Part shown: one piece after another, positions 12,601 through 21,115 of the stretch | How the letters are laid out: the number at the start of each line of letters is the position of its first letter | Numbering within the stretch: the first letter of the stretch is position 1 | NCBI RefSeq assembly: GCF_010015445.1 | Contig: NC_053133.1 | Coordinates: 23,641,922-23,705,921 of the forward strand | DNA from: Perca fluviatilis | Lineage: Eukaryota > Chordata > Actinopteri > Perciformes > Percidae | Direction of reading: 5' to 3' | Length of the DNA: 64,000 nucleotides | Made by a program: the position numbers and the translations under genes | Notes under the pieces: model-generated | The model's database searches: none | What the model was told of the DNA's origin: nothing | The model's input: the letters and a program-made list of their open reading frames with translations, nothing else

Positions 12601-15600
12601 TACACCATAATCTAGATATATGAAAACCTTGTGACACTACTGCGAATGCTGAAATGATGGCCTGAACCCACTCAGGGATCTATCTGTTTCACTCTCAGAA
12701 CAGAACATTGCTTTGGCACCCACAGTGTCAAGTGTGACATACTCCATTTGTTCAGATCAAATTAGTCTTATATTAGTCTATATTTCTCTTCCAAATTGTG
12801 CCTTTTGAAAAATGATGAAAACCTGACCTACAGCAACAATTGCTAAAATTAGTCACCTATGACCTATCCATCACCTTGAAGCGGCTCCAAGTGTCATGGA
12901 GGAGTAACGGCGGCATACTGTGACAGACACTTGATTCAAGCTCATTACTGTACTGGATCTGTCAGCAGATATATTTAGAGCACTATCTCATGGGTTCACA
13001 TTTTAAATGACATGAAGTTAGGGACACAGATGTACGTCAGCAACTTATTAATATTAATGTCGGCATGCTGTGAGGAAACTAATTATTTTTTTTCCCCCCA
13101 CAGTTGGAGGAGTGATGTCAACGGTACAACTTTGAATGGAAATTAGGAATATATTGCTAGCTATTCTCAGGCAAATGGGACGCTTGTGAAAACAAGATGC
13201 TGTCAAGTTTAAATCAACAATATGCGCAGTATTTGGCGTTGTTTTTGAAAATATTTTGATGCACATGTACGTCAATGCAAAGTCTATAAAGAGGAATAGC
13301 AGTCATTCTGAATTTTCACTTATATTTGTGTTCAAGGGACAGACTATTCATTGTTTGTGGATATGAATTCTCTCCGTAGCTGTACACCAGAGAGCCATGG
13401 ATTTATGAGATGTTATAGATGTGAAGGCTGCTACTGCTATTGATGAATGGCAGGCTAATTATGGTGAGCAGTAGAGTGTCTGTATGAATTTATTTATTCA
13501 GATCGGTTTTATATACTATGTGGTATGTGCATTTACTCCCAAAAATAAAAATAAAATGATGTATAGTCTATATTGCATGTTATCTCATAATGACTCAGTA
13601 CACATTGCTTACTTCTGCAAAAAGGTCTCCTTATTTGCACTACCACTCAGTAAGAAATCTATGGAAAGAAGAGCTGTTTACCCATATGATTAGGACATTG
13701 ACAGCAGACATCCAATAATTAGCAAAAGTGCATGAGGTAAGGGCTTGGATGTCCCCAAGTATAGTGGAAATATGTAAAATGCATACCACAAGGTTCTACA
13801 AAGACTGTACAATTCCTATTATCCTGTAGACAGCTTGGCTGCATAGGGTGCAGGCTCCTTTGATGGCTCGCTGTTTGTTGCTTCTCAGGTTCCTTTTTTC
13901 CCGGATTAACAACCACGACTGGAAATATGGTAATAATCAGATGAAAACTACCGAAGAATAGAATCAAAAGATTTGGAAGAGTGCCACAGTCACCTTTTTT
14001 TCTACCTTGAAATGAATTGTCTATGTAGTGGTACTGTATATTGGCTGCAGGATTAGGACATGCACTAAGCAATGCTGGACAACCATCCTTACTAATATTC
14101 AGAACTGTTGCCATTCAAATACAGCTCTATGCTTCCTGTGTGATAATTAGGCCTATACAATTTCCGAGACCAACCACAAGAATTGCACTCTTCCAAATCT
14201 TTTGATTCTATTTTTCGGTAGTTTTCATCTGATTATTACCATATTTCCAGTCGTGGTTGTTAATCCGTGAAAAAAGGAACCTGAGAAGCAACAAACAGCG
14301 AGCCATCAAAGGAGCCTGCACCCTATGCAGCCAAGCTGTCTACAGGATAATAGGAATTGTACAGTCTTTGTAGAACCTTGTGGTATGCATTTTACATATT
14401 TCCACTATACTTGGGGACATCCAAGCCCTTACCTCATGCACTTCTGCTAATTATTGGATGTCTGCTGTCAATGTCCTAATCAAATGGGTAAACAGCTCTT
14501 CTTTCCATAGATTTCTTACTGAGTGGTAGTGCAAATAAGGAGACCTTTTTGCAGAAGTAAGCAATGTGTACTGAGTCATTATGAGATAACATGCAATCTA
14601 AAAAATAATGGCGCTCCTGTACATCTAAATCGACCAGCAATGTGGAAGTTTTAAGATTTGATTTCTGCAGGGATGTCTCATAGAAATGGTAATAATAGAA
14701 AGTATTTAGTGTAGTGACTTAAAGTGTAGCAACCAAGCTAAATTGATTAAAACTCTGTACCTAACATGTATTGCAAATCTGTTACATCTAGTACAGCTAG
14801 AAAAAAAATGATATTGATACACTTGACAAAGTGTGCCACAAAGTGTTTTCCACACAGCCTTAACAAAATCAAATGTTAGCACTATACCGCACTATATTTG
14901 CAGAGATTTAGTGGCTCTCCTTTCAAGGCCTTGCAGCACAAACACAGCCTTTTCAAGGCCTTACAACAGAAGCACAGAAGAGAGCCTTGATGAGTTAAAT
15001 CGCCTTGCACAAACACTAAGGAATTGTCAGTAAAGCGGCAAAATCATTGGCAATTCTTGTCAGGTCTCTGGTAAGCATTGCTCGCTGCTGCACAGAGGAG
15101 ATAGCAAAAATAGAGTGCAGAATGGATACAGAATAATTACTCTTCTTCCCTCTGTCTCTTAAGACATAGGCAAAAAATCTTTACAATTGGGACACCGAAC
15201 TATAATGTATATTATGCAGGTTAAAGTTGCAGCATACAGTATCTCCGGTGTGCTTTGTAGTTTTCAGAGCTCATACAAGTTCTGCAAAATTCATGCAGAA
15301 ATGGATCGAGCACGGCCTTGCAAAATCTCAAGGAGACGTATTGGCAAAAATATTAACACAACAAAGTGAGCTACCTTGAATTTTCTAATTTAGAGCAGCA
15401 CATTTCCTTTGCAAAGCACAAGACAATACAGTGTATCCGGGGTTTAATAGGATTTAGTTCACTTCAAGCACGCCACTCAAATGCTCCAACATTCAAAGTT
15501 TGTGGTTGTATTGCTCAGCATTGCAAGTGTTCACACTTCACAGCCCTGCTTAAGAAGTAGGGCACCACAGCTGCACACACTGAGTGCTCACACTCATTAA

Positions 15601-18600
15601 TGGCCCCGTGAAAGTCAGTTAAAATGAGATTTAAGGGTTTTAAGCTTGATAAATGCACAGCCGCTGCATAGTATATTTACAATCACTAAATACACCATGC
15701 TCTTTTTTTCCAGTGTTGACAATAACTGCTGAGTAAGTGCTCCAAACCTTACTCTTGCTATGCAGTTACTTTTCTTATCATTCTGTGAGTTATCCGTCAG
15801 CACCGCTCAAAATGTAGGCTTCAAAGGAGCATGCATTTTGAACACCTTGATAAGCAATATGAGCTGCATTTGTTATATGGTGCAGTCCCAGTGGTGCACT
15901 GCCTCCATTTCAGTTAAAAGGCGAGCTAGACAAGAGTGTGGCTGTTCTTTACATCAGATTTGATTGGCGTAATCAAGAAATCAACCTCAAGTGACAGTGA
16001 GTGAGTGAGTGTGTGTGGGTTGATTGGAGAGGTTTGATTGAATGTGAAATAAACAAGGTCTCCCACAGTGCACTGCAAAGGCCATTAAATGATCTTTATG
16101 AGGAGGGCCATCAAGGCTGTGATGGCTTTGTGCCGGGCATGAAAGTGATTTTTTTTTTTTGCATTTGGTATCTCGTTCCATCTCCCTGTCCATCTAACCT
16201 CTTATTTGTTTGTCTGTCTGCCATTGTCATTATCCTCCCATTTTTCCTATTGGGGGGGAAAAAAAAATAAATAAAAAATGCACATAATAATTTCCCAGAG
16301 CCTAAGGCGGTGTCTTGAAATTGCTTGTTTTTTTTCGGCAGCATATCTTGTTTGGCCTTTTTGCTTATGAAATGACGCAAACTGTTAATAAGTTGTAAAA
16401 GAACTAAATAGTGGAATCATTTTCCGTGTATTTATGTATCGATGAATTGACTGCACTTGAATCATCGCTGCTCTAATATCGGTTTATCAACTTGTTTTCT
16501 ATCCATCCACCCAACTTATAACTTGTTTTTAGGGCTTTAACAATCAGTTTCATTATTGATCAGTGGGCCCACTTGGCAGTGTCATCAACGTTCTTGTTTT
16601 GTCTGTCTAATAGTCTACAGTAAAACCTTAAGATATTAAGTTTACTGTCATATATGACAAAGGAAAACGACAAATTGAGAATATATGGCATTTTTGCTTG
16701 GGAAAAAATAGGCGGCAATTATTTCACTGTTGATTAAATGATCGCTTGATTATTCTCTCTATTATTATCTATCCGTCCATCTTTTGATATGGTCTCTATA
16801 TTTATGTATCTATCCTTAAACTTGTTCTCCATGTCGTCTCTGTCACCATCCCGGTCTGTCTCTCTGTCCAAAACTCTAAAGTTAAACTGATTATAATTAG
16901 TGATATGGATCACTGCAGTTCCTTCTGTAAAGCAGAATGGCAGTATGTGTCTGCACTATGCCCCCTCCCTGCCCCTCAGTAATGCATTACAGCCGCATGT
17001 TTTGGGGGTGGTTTAATGGGAAAAAAAAAAAAAAAAAAAGGGGTGGTGTGGGGGCGCCCCGCAACCCCCCCCCCCCGACATATCGAGGAATGGCCCCATT
17101 TATAGTTATTAGCATTTGCTTTGCTGCTTCATCACATAACACAGCTAGGTGGATTTCATTGGGCCTTCTTGATTGATATGTTTTCTTCTTCCTCCTCCTC
17201 CTCCTCTCCATATTCCATTTATTTTTGCTGTTCCTTTCTTTTCACCACATCAGGATGATGTTTTTTTTGCAAAAGAAGTTGTCATATCCCCCTACTCAAC
17301 CTTGCACAAGACACTTGTTTACTCCGGAGTATGAGGTGTGTGATGAAAGCCAGCTTCCTCTGAGAAAATTGGCTGTCGACAGTCACCTCATTTCCCTCCC
17401 TCGAGTTGATAACTGTAGCGTTCCCCATCACACCTGTCTTTATAGTGCTAGCATGGGTGAGCTGACAAGAACCTCTCTAATCTGGGTGGGTGGGGAGGAG
17501 GAGCATTGTCCCGAAACTCTCCTTTCTTTTTTTTTTTTTTCTTTTTTTTTCTCTGATTCTTCTGAGAAAAGTGTCTTGCGAGAGCTGCATTTTTAGAATT
17601 TGGTCTGAAACATCTTATCTGACATCTGAGACTGGTTTTAAATGTATGCATGTTTTGAGTCTGATTTGTCTGGGCCTTGGCCTGGTATTGATTATTACAT
17701 TTGTACCCTGTCTGTGTTTTTTGTCAAACTTGTATACAAAGTAAAGTAGCTCCTTCATATGCAGTTGCATGTTTGTCCCTTAGGTACATGTTATGTTTGT
17801 GAACACTTTGTGAAAGTATGTAGAATGTCAGAATGTGATTGCAATTACAGAGCACCAGGCATTGCTTTCTACAGATTTTATTTCGGTTTCTTTTCCTTTA
17901 CAATGTCTATGTACCTCTAGGACTGGGTATTGTTAAAAAGAATTTGATTCCGGTACCAATACTGTGACTTCAATACCGGTTCCTGATTGATACTTTTTTT
18001 CCATAAAAATTTCATAAAATCCATTTTAACAAAAGGAAATTACAACATTAAGCACTACGACACAACTATTTGTACTTATGTTTCAGCTACAACTACGTGA
18101 GCCCAGTCTCTGTGCGTAACGTAGAGTTTTTCCTGCATCTCTCTATGACGTGTAACATTAGACAGCCAATCACCAGCATTATTAGATCTTGGTAGAAGCA
18201 TGCTGCATGCTAATTGGCTCACTGACGCTGATGAGATTTGCTCCCTAGGTATTTAAATATGGTATTAAATGATGAGGCAATTTTCGATACTCCATACTTA
18301 GGAGGCAATTTGGTTGGTGCCTAAAAAAAGTATTGAATCTGGTACCCAGTCCTATTTACCTCTTTATGTGGACATTTTGAAATAAAGAAAAGTGATTTTC
18401 TTTTGAATAGGACTTGCCAACAGGGAGCTTCAGCTCATGACTCATGTACCCTTGGCATTATTGGCTGATTTGAGCGGTGGTGTGAAGCTCGTCTCATGAA
18501 AATTATTTCATATTTAATGTAAAAAAAAAAGCCACACCTTGTGTTTTGGGTATCGAGGAAATATTCCTTTTTACATTGATGGCATCTGCACAACAATAAA

Positions 18601-19091
18601 TCAGTCATTTTGATTTTACATATACAGTAATAGTATGTTTTTTATTTTTTTAAGTGAGCAAACCATGCGATAAAAAGTACTTTACAAAAAGGACTGTTCA
18701 AGACTGCAGGAAGAGAGCAGTTCATGTGCACTCACTGTGTATCTGATAGCTCCAGTTAACTGTGCCTGTAACAGCCAGATTTCTGGCAGCCCATTCGTCT
18801 TCAGCCAATTACATCAAACACCACTTCAACAAGCTAAACCTTCTATAATTAGTCTGCAGGCTATGTGTTTAAACACGGTACCTTGCCGACATATTGATGG
18901 TCATTTCCTGTGTACTCCTCGAGCAGAAAGAATTGATTCCACATCCATCCACGTTTGGAGCGCTGGAGAATCCTGCCATCACTCTCTGGCATCCCAAACA
19001 GATTCCCAATATTCCCAGGTGTGAAAGGCAGGGCAGTACTGGGCCACAGGATAGAGAGCATCAGGAGAAGCAGAACCTGATTGGTTATCAT
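522..19091 (-). CDS. cdh9/cdh10-like: Type II classical cadherin (CDH6/9/10 clade), 5' portion, nine coding exons, 3' end outside window
   Basis: The gene encodes a calcium-dependent homophilic adhesion receptor at the plasma membrane; clade members act mainly in neural and epithelial cell sorting. Nine minus-strand exons with AG/GT borders join in frame (1597 nt, 532 codons). Approximate residue order: signal peptide 1-22, propeptide 23-47 ending RSKR, EC1 from 48 beginning GWMWNQ (the W2/W4 pair of type II cadherins), EC2 from about 150, EC3 from about 260, EC4 from about 375, EC5 from about 480. Calcium motifs seen are LDREE, DINDNEP, DADD, MDRE, DVDEPP, LDRE and DVNDNAPEF. Exon lengths of 295, 120, 168, 254, 137 and 122 match the family pattern as I recall it. 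CDH9-like traits are [14 protein letters not shown] and [11 protein letters not shown]10-like traits are [28 protein letters not shown] and a three-residue-shorter EC5 loop. The CDH6/9/10 clade is secure; the exact orthologue is not. EC5 remainder, transmembrane and cytoplasmic exons are missing because the window ends. Confidence 0.93.
1215..1299 (+). repeat. Left copy of a direct repeat flanking a hAT-like element
   Basis: This copy begins TTCAGCAACATTATG and recurs in degraded form at about 2040-2124. The two copies bracket the element at 1303-2023 and share blocks such as AACAGTCTAAGTAGA. Confidence 0.75.
1303..2023 (+). mobile_element. Non-autonomous hAT-like element, copy 1, interrupted by a second element
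   Basis: The ends are TAGTGCTGGGTATCG and, inverted, TAGGACTGGGTACCG. Body sequence rich in GATACC is shared with the copy at 17918-18354, including CGTGAGCCCAGTCTCTGTGC and the TGCTGCATGCT block. No coding capacity is present. Positions 1511-1808 are a later insertion. A clear 8-bp target-site duplication was not found; longer direct repeats flank it instead. Confidence 0.85.
1511..1808 (+). mobile_element. hAT-like MITE nested in the element at 1303-2023
   Basis: The ends are TAGGGCTGTGC and GAGCAGCCCTA. A perfect 8-bp duplication, GTCTCTAC, lies at 1503-1510 and 1809-1816. The related copy near 18.13 kb lacks this insert and so shows the empty site. The interior is rich in CGATTAGTCGAC palindromes. 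Confidence 0.93.
2040..2124 (+). repeat. Right copy of the direct repeat flanking a hAT-like element
   Basis: This copy begins TTCAGCAACATTATG and continues into AACAGTCTAAGTAGA like the left copy at 1215, with small indels and substitutions. Confidence 0.75.
2183..2304 (-). CDS. Cadherin coding exon 8: end of EC4
   Basis: This 122-bp exon encodes [35 protein letters not shown] and [14 protein letters not shown] is the EC4-EC5 linker. Acceptor TTGTTTCAG, donor GTGCGG; it ends in phase 0. It is too short to appear as a stand-alone open frame of 60 codons. Confidence 0.93.
2434..2570 (-). CDS. Cadherin coding exon 7: EC4 middle
   Basis: This 137-bp exon encodes [37 protein letters not shown] and ISVVATEI. 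The DRHTD block and LDRE motif are conserved in the clade, and HNIS is a potential N-glycosylation site. Acceptor TTCTTTCAG, donor GTACGT. The split Asn codon joins to give TEINNP. Confidence 0.95.
2571..3548 (-). other. Cadherin intron between coding exons 6 and 7
   Basis: No repeat, RNA gene or further exon was recognised. Short antisense open frames look random. Confidence 0.5.
3549..3802 (-). CDS. Cadherin coding exon 6: end of EC3 and start of EC4
   Basis: This exon is 254 bp, the family length. It encodes [38 protein letters not shown], then [12 protein letters not shown] and [21 protein letters not shown] is the EC3-EC4 linker typical of type II cadherins. Acceptor ATCTCCAG, donor GTATGC; it ends in phase 2. 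Confidence 0.95.
3803..4724 (-). other. Cadherin intron between coding exons 5 and 6
   Basis: Apart from a small trinucleotide microsatellite at 4433-4456, nothing recognisable is present. Confidence 0.5.
4433..4456 (+). repeat. (GTA)n microsatellite
   Basis: About eight GTA units in the intron between coding exons 5 and 6. Confidence 0.9.
4725..4906 (-). CDS. Cadherin coding exon 5: first half of EC3
   Basis: This exon is 182 bp, 6 bp (two residues) shorter than the 188 bp I recall for paralogues. The loss falls at [12 protein letters not shown], where paralogues have GDGxDMF. It encodes [35 protein letters not shown] and [11 protein letters not shown]. Acceptor TGTGCAG, donor GTAACA; it starts in phase 1 and ends in phase 0. 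The intron before it is only 155 bp. Confidence 0.94.
5062..5229 (-). CDS. Cadherin coding exon 4: second half of EC2
   Basis: This 168-bp exon, phase 1 on both sides, encodes [40 protein letters not shown] and the linker DVNDSPPRF. The linker carries Ser at the position that is Asn in the usual DxNDN motif. Acceptor CCTCCAG, donor GTAAGA. Confidence 0.95.
6035..6774 (+). mobile_element. Non-autonomous DNA transposon, GGAAA-rich, in the intron between coding exons 3 and 4
   Basis: The inverted ends are CAGCGTTGCAAA (left) and CAGGGTTGCAAA (right, complemented). Subterminal sequence repeats GGGAATTAATGGGAATAAAC and GGAAACTTTCC motifs. No open frame of note. A CA...TG border and short ends suggest hAT, but a clean target duplication is not visible. 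Confidence 0.75.
7174..7663 (+). mobile_element. TTAA-flanked MITE, family 1, copy 1
   Basis: The ends are AGTGCTCATATTATGC and its inverse, directly flanked by TTAA at 7170-7173 and 7664-7667. The interior contains CTGCAGCTCCTCTTTTCACC and GAGTCGCACATGCGCAGTA, both found again at about 28.2 kb (inverted) and 35.9 kb. TTAA targets fit the piggyBac or Kolobok superfamilies; the AG terminus favours Kolobok as I recall it. Confidence 0.9.
8827..8946 (-). CDS. Cadherin coding exon 3: first half of EC2
   Basis: This exon is exactly 120 bp, as in other type II cadherins. It encodes [19 protein letters not shown] and [23 protein letters not shown] is the EC2 calcium motif, and the [11 protein letters not shown] block is a type II hallmark. 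Acceptor CTCTCTCAG, donor GTAAGC, phase 1 on both sides. Confidence 0.95.
9447..10001 (+). mobile_element. hAT-like MITE in the intron between coding exons 2 and 3
   Basis: The ends are TAGGGATGTCCC and GGGACATCCCTA (perfect 12-bp inverted repeats). An exact 8-bp duplication, CAACTAAA, lies at 9439-9446 and 10002-10009. Subterminal CCGATC motifs occur on both sides. No transposase is present; the short open frame inside is not recognisable. Confidence 0.95.
11606..11900 (-). CDS. Cadherin coding exon 2: most of EC1
   Basis: This exon is 295 bp, the family length, with acceptor TTTTTCAG and donor GTAAGT. It encodes [10 protein letters not shown] through [29 protein letters not shown] and VPEMSEVG. 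The LDREE and DINDNEP motifs supply Ca2+ ligands at the EC1-EC2 junction. It starts in phase 0 and ends in phase 1, leaving one base of a Gly codon that the next exon completes. Confidence 0.95.
13572..13984 (+). repeat. Left arm of a 413-bp inverted repeat
   Basis: The arm begins ATTGCATGTTATCTCATAAT and is the reverse complement of 14185-14597. By eye there are 4 mismatches and no gaps, about 99 percent identity. A 200-bp unique spacer (13985-14184) separates the arms. Confidence 0.97.
14185..14597 (-). repeat. Right arm of a 413-bp inverted repeat
   Basis: This is the reverse complement of 13572-13984. Mismatches include A/T in CCATATG, A/G in AGCAAAAG, C/A in TCCCGG and G/A in CGAAGAAT. 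No terminal repeats or target duplication are seen at the outer borders. Confidence 0.97.
17019..17077 (+). repeat. Adjacent poly-A, G-rich and poly-C low-complexity tract
   Basis: About 19 A, then GGGGTGGTGTGGGGGCGC and a run of about 13 C near 17065-17077. Simple sequence. Confidence 0.8.
17918..18354 (+). mobile_element. Non-autonomous hAT-like element, copy 2
   Basis: The ends are TAGGACTGGGTA and TACCCAGTCCTA, flanked by TGTACCTC and TTTACCTC (7 of 8 matching). The body matches copy 1 at 1303-2023 without the nested insert, giving an empty-site reference. Confidence 0.9.
18882..19091 (-). CDS. Cadherin coding exon 1: signal peptide, propeptide, start of EC1
   Basis: This exon has 70 codons. 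The ATG at 19091-19089 is chosen because a TGA lies in frame four codons upstream (the codons between are TTG, GAT and ACC) and a strong hydrophobic signal peptide ([17 protein letters not shown]) follows at once. A short propeptide ends in the furin site RSKR, and the mature protein begins [15 protein letters not shown] with W2 and W4 for strand-swap dimerisation. The exon ends at VGK, phase 0, followed by donor GTACCG. Confidence 0.93.
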
Positions 19092-19223
19092 GGTATCCAA
19101 TCAGCTGGGAAATGTCCTGGATGACTTCTGAATTATGGTAATGAGCTTCTGATGGGATGAACACTGGAAGGCAGTGTCAACAGAACAGACATTGTATTCC
19201 TCTCTTTGATGTCCTTTGGATCC
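19092..19223 (-). other. Cadherin 5' UTR portion of exon 2
   Basis: On the minus strand a pyrimidine-containing acceptor (CTCTTTTCGCAG) ends at 19224, 132 nt before the initiator ATG. The sequence between would be 5' UTR joined to a separate upstream non-coding exon. This is inferred from the splice site only. Confidence 0.55.
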
Positions 19224-21039
19224 CTGCGAAAAGAGGACACTTTAGTGAAGAAGCACTTTCACGACACTTGTGTATCTCTTTTACAATAGGCTTCAAACCC
19301 CAACCAGTTAAGATCCATTGAGACAGATTGTGGACAACCATTGGGCAACACTGATGTACATAAAAACTCTGTATGCCATTTCTCTATTTCAATTGCAAAT
19401 TTTTTTACCAGGGCAGCAGCTAATTCTGCAATCACAGCTTCACAATGCTAATTCCGTGATTGGATTTGTCTAAGATGAGTAAACAAAAAAAAAAATGTAT
19501 ATATAATGGTTGTTAAATGAAGAAGTTCTAATTAATGAACATTATTCTAAAACTATTCAACCCTTATTTAGAAACCTATTCGGGTAGACTTGTTTAATGA
19601 CATTTAAATAATCTAATGATAAGAAAGTATGCAAAACTAATGCCGTAGGGGTCATTAGACAAACTTCTAAGGGAGTGATTAATGACTGAAAAAAATATAA
19701 CAGCCACTGCAATCTAAATGCGTCAACAAGAGACTGCGATCATCACAGTACATTTGTCAAATTAAGTTTACTCACTGCAGCTACCTGGAATGTTTCCTTG
19801 TTTCTTTTTTATTTCCGTAGTAAAAGCGTGAGCAGCACTTCACCAATCTTAAGTTGCATTACTGATGATGCACAAACAGTGAGTGTATTTTAATAGCTAA
19901 ATGCAGGCTTGTCGAGGAGCAGAATGTTTCTGCCATTTGCCAAAGGCACCACTGTAAAACACTCAACTGACACTAACTTTGTATTTGTATCCCCTGCTAT
20001 GCACTCATTCATTTACAACGCTACAGAGCAACCTGCACAACCGTGTGCAGAGATAAATTGTCTTGCTAAAGACGCATATCTTTTCCATCCCCCTTAGCCG
20101 TTTTCTCCAAGGTTTTAACTCCAATCTGTCTGTGCATATATGCATACTGATGGTTAATTCCATAGATTTGTATTCCCCCCCCACCCTCCCAATATGTTAT
20201 GATGGACTCTAAAAGGAGAAAATCTACATAGACGTAAGGAATCGCCGCAATGACCCCCAGGTATGTGTCAGGCTTTGTGACTGTGATAAGGTATTTTGTG
20301 GTATTGGTAGTCTTCCTTTGTCACTTAGGCTGTGTCACCGCCAGGACTTGTCCTGATAGGTAATTTGGGTGTGCATGCATAATTCATGGTCTTTTGGAAG
20401 TTAATCCTAATAAATCTTGCCTCTCTTGCTAAAAGAGCCTATTTAGTAGGGTTCCCGTGCGAGGGCCAGAGGACCAGAGACAGCCTGACAAGCATTCGCT
20501 GTGTACCTCAGGGTATGCTGTATAAAGTTGGGCACATGCTACTTTAGCAATCCCTCTGCTTTTGTTCAGAGCTCTTAAATAAGGACTGTATTATCAGTGG
20601 AAGTATTCACATGAACAAAGGGCCTGTTACTCTCTACGGACAAATTAGTATTATGGTCCCATTGATGAAAGTGAAGTACGGAATATGAATGAATGTAATC
20701 CTTTGAAATGAAAATGAAATAAGTAAGCTAATGAGATCTCAACCTAAAACATTGCTCACTCGGCTCTTTCTTAGACACTCGGACCAGCTTCGCCCAGTTA
20801 TATCTGTTAAATCAGCGATACTTTCCACGTCTTCTGAATACTTTTTTGATTGAGTTGATCAAAGTTGGTTTCGGATGAACATGCATCCATACGTACTCAC
20901 TACCTTAAGCAGCATGGTAGACTTGACCAAACTCCTACCTAATCAGGCTGGCATTTAGTTAATGTGGTTCATTTGTAGCTTTTTTCCTACCGCCACTTTT
21001 ACTACTTTTAGCTCTTCACCTTTTGATTTTTTTGTTCTC

Positions 21040-21115
21040 CACGTATGACCTTATCTTATGTATGTTGCATTTAAATGTATAAAAGGTGCTATACAAATAA
21101 AGGTACAATAATCAT
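21040..21115 (+). repeat. LINE-like 3' tail fragment
   Basis: GTGCTATACAAATAAAGGTA resembles the 3' tail common to fish L2/Rex-type LINEs and also occurs near 53.49 kb. Confidence 0.5.

Larger units (their letters stand above)
11901..18881 (-). other. Cadherin intron between coding exons 1 and 2
   Basis: This intron of about 7 kb holds a poly-T tract at 12095-12115, a large palindrome at 13572-14597, low-complexity A, G and C runs near 17019-17077, and a hAT-like element at 17918-18354. No further exon was seen. Confidence 0.8.

Noticed and set aside
13719..14114. 131-codon minus-strand frame
   Set aside because: It spans one palindrome arm and the spacer. No motif is seen, and the opposite arm does not preserve the frame beyond shared sequence.
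19092..19100. Start of the cadherin three codons further upstream
   Set aside because: The upstream codon is TTG, preceded by a stop. The ATG at 19091 fits a vertebrate start and the signal peptide.
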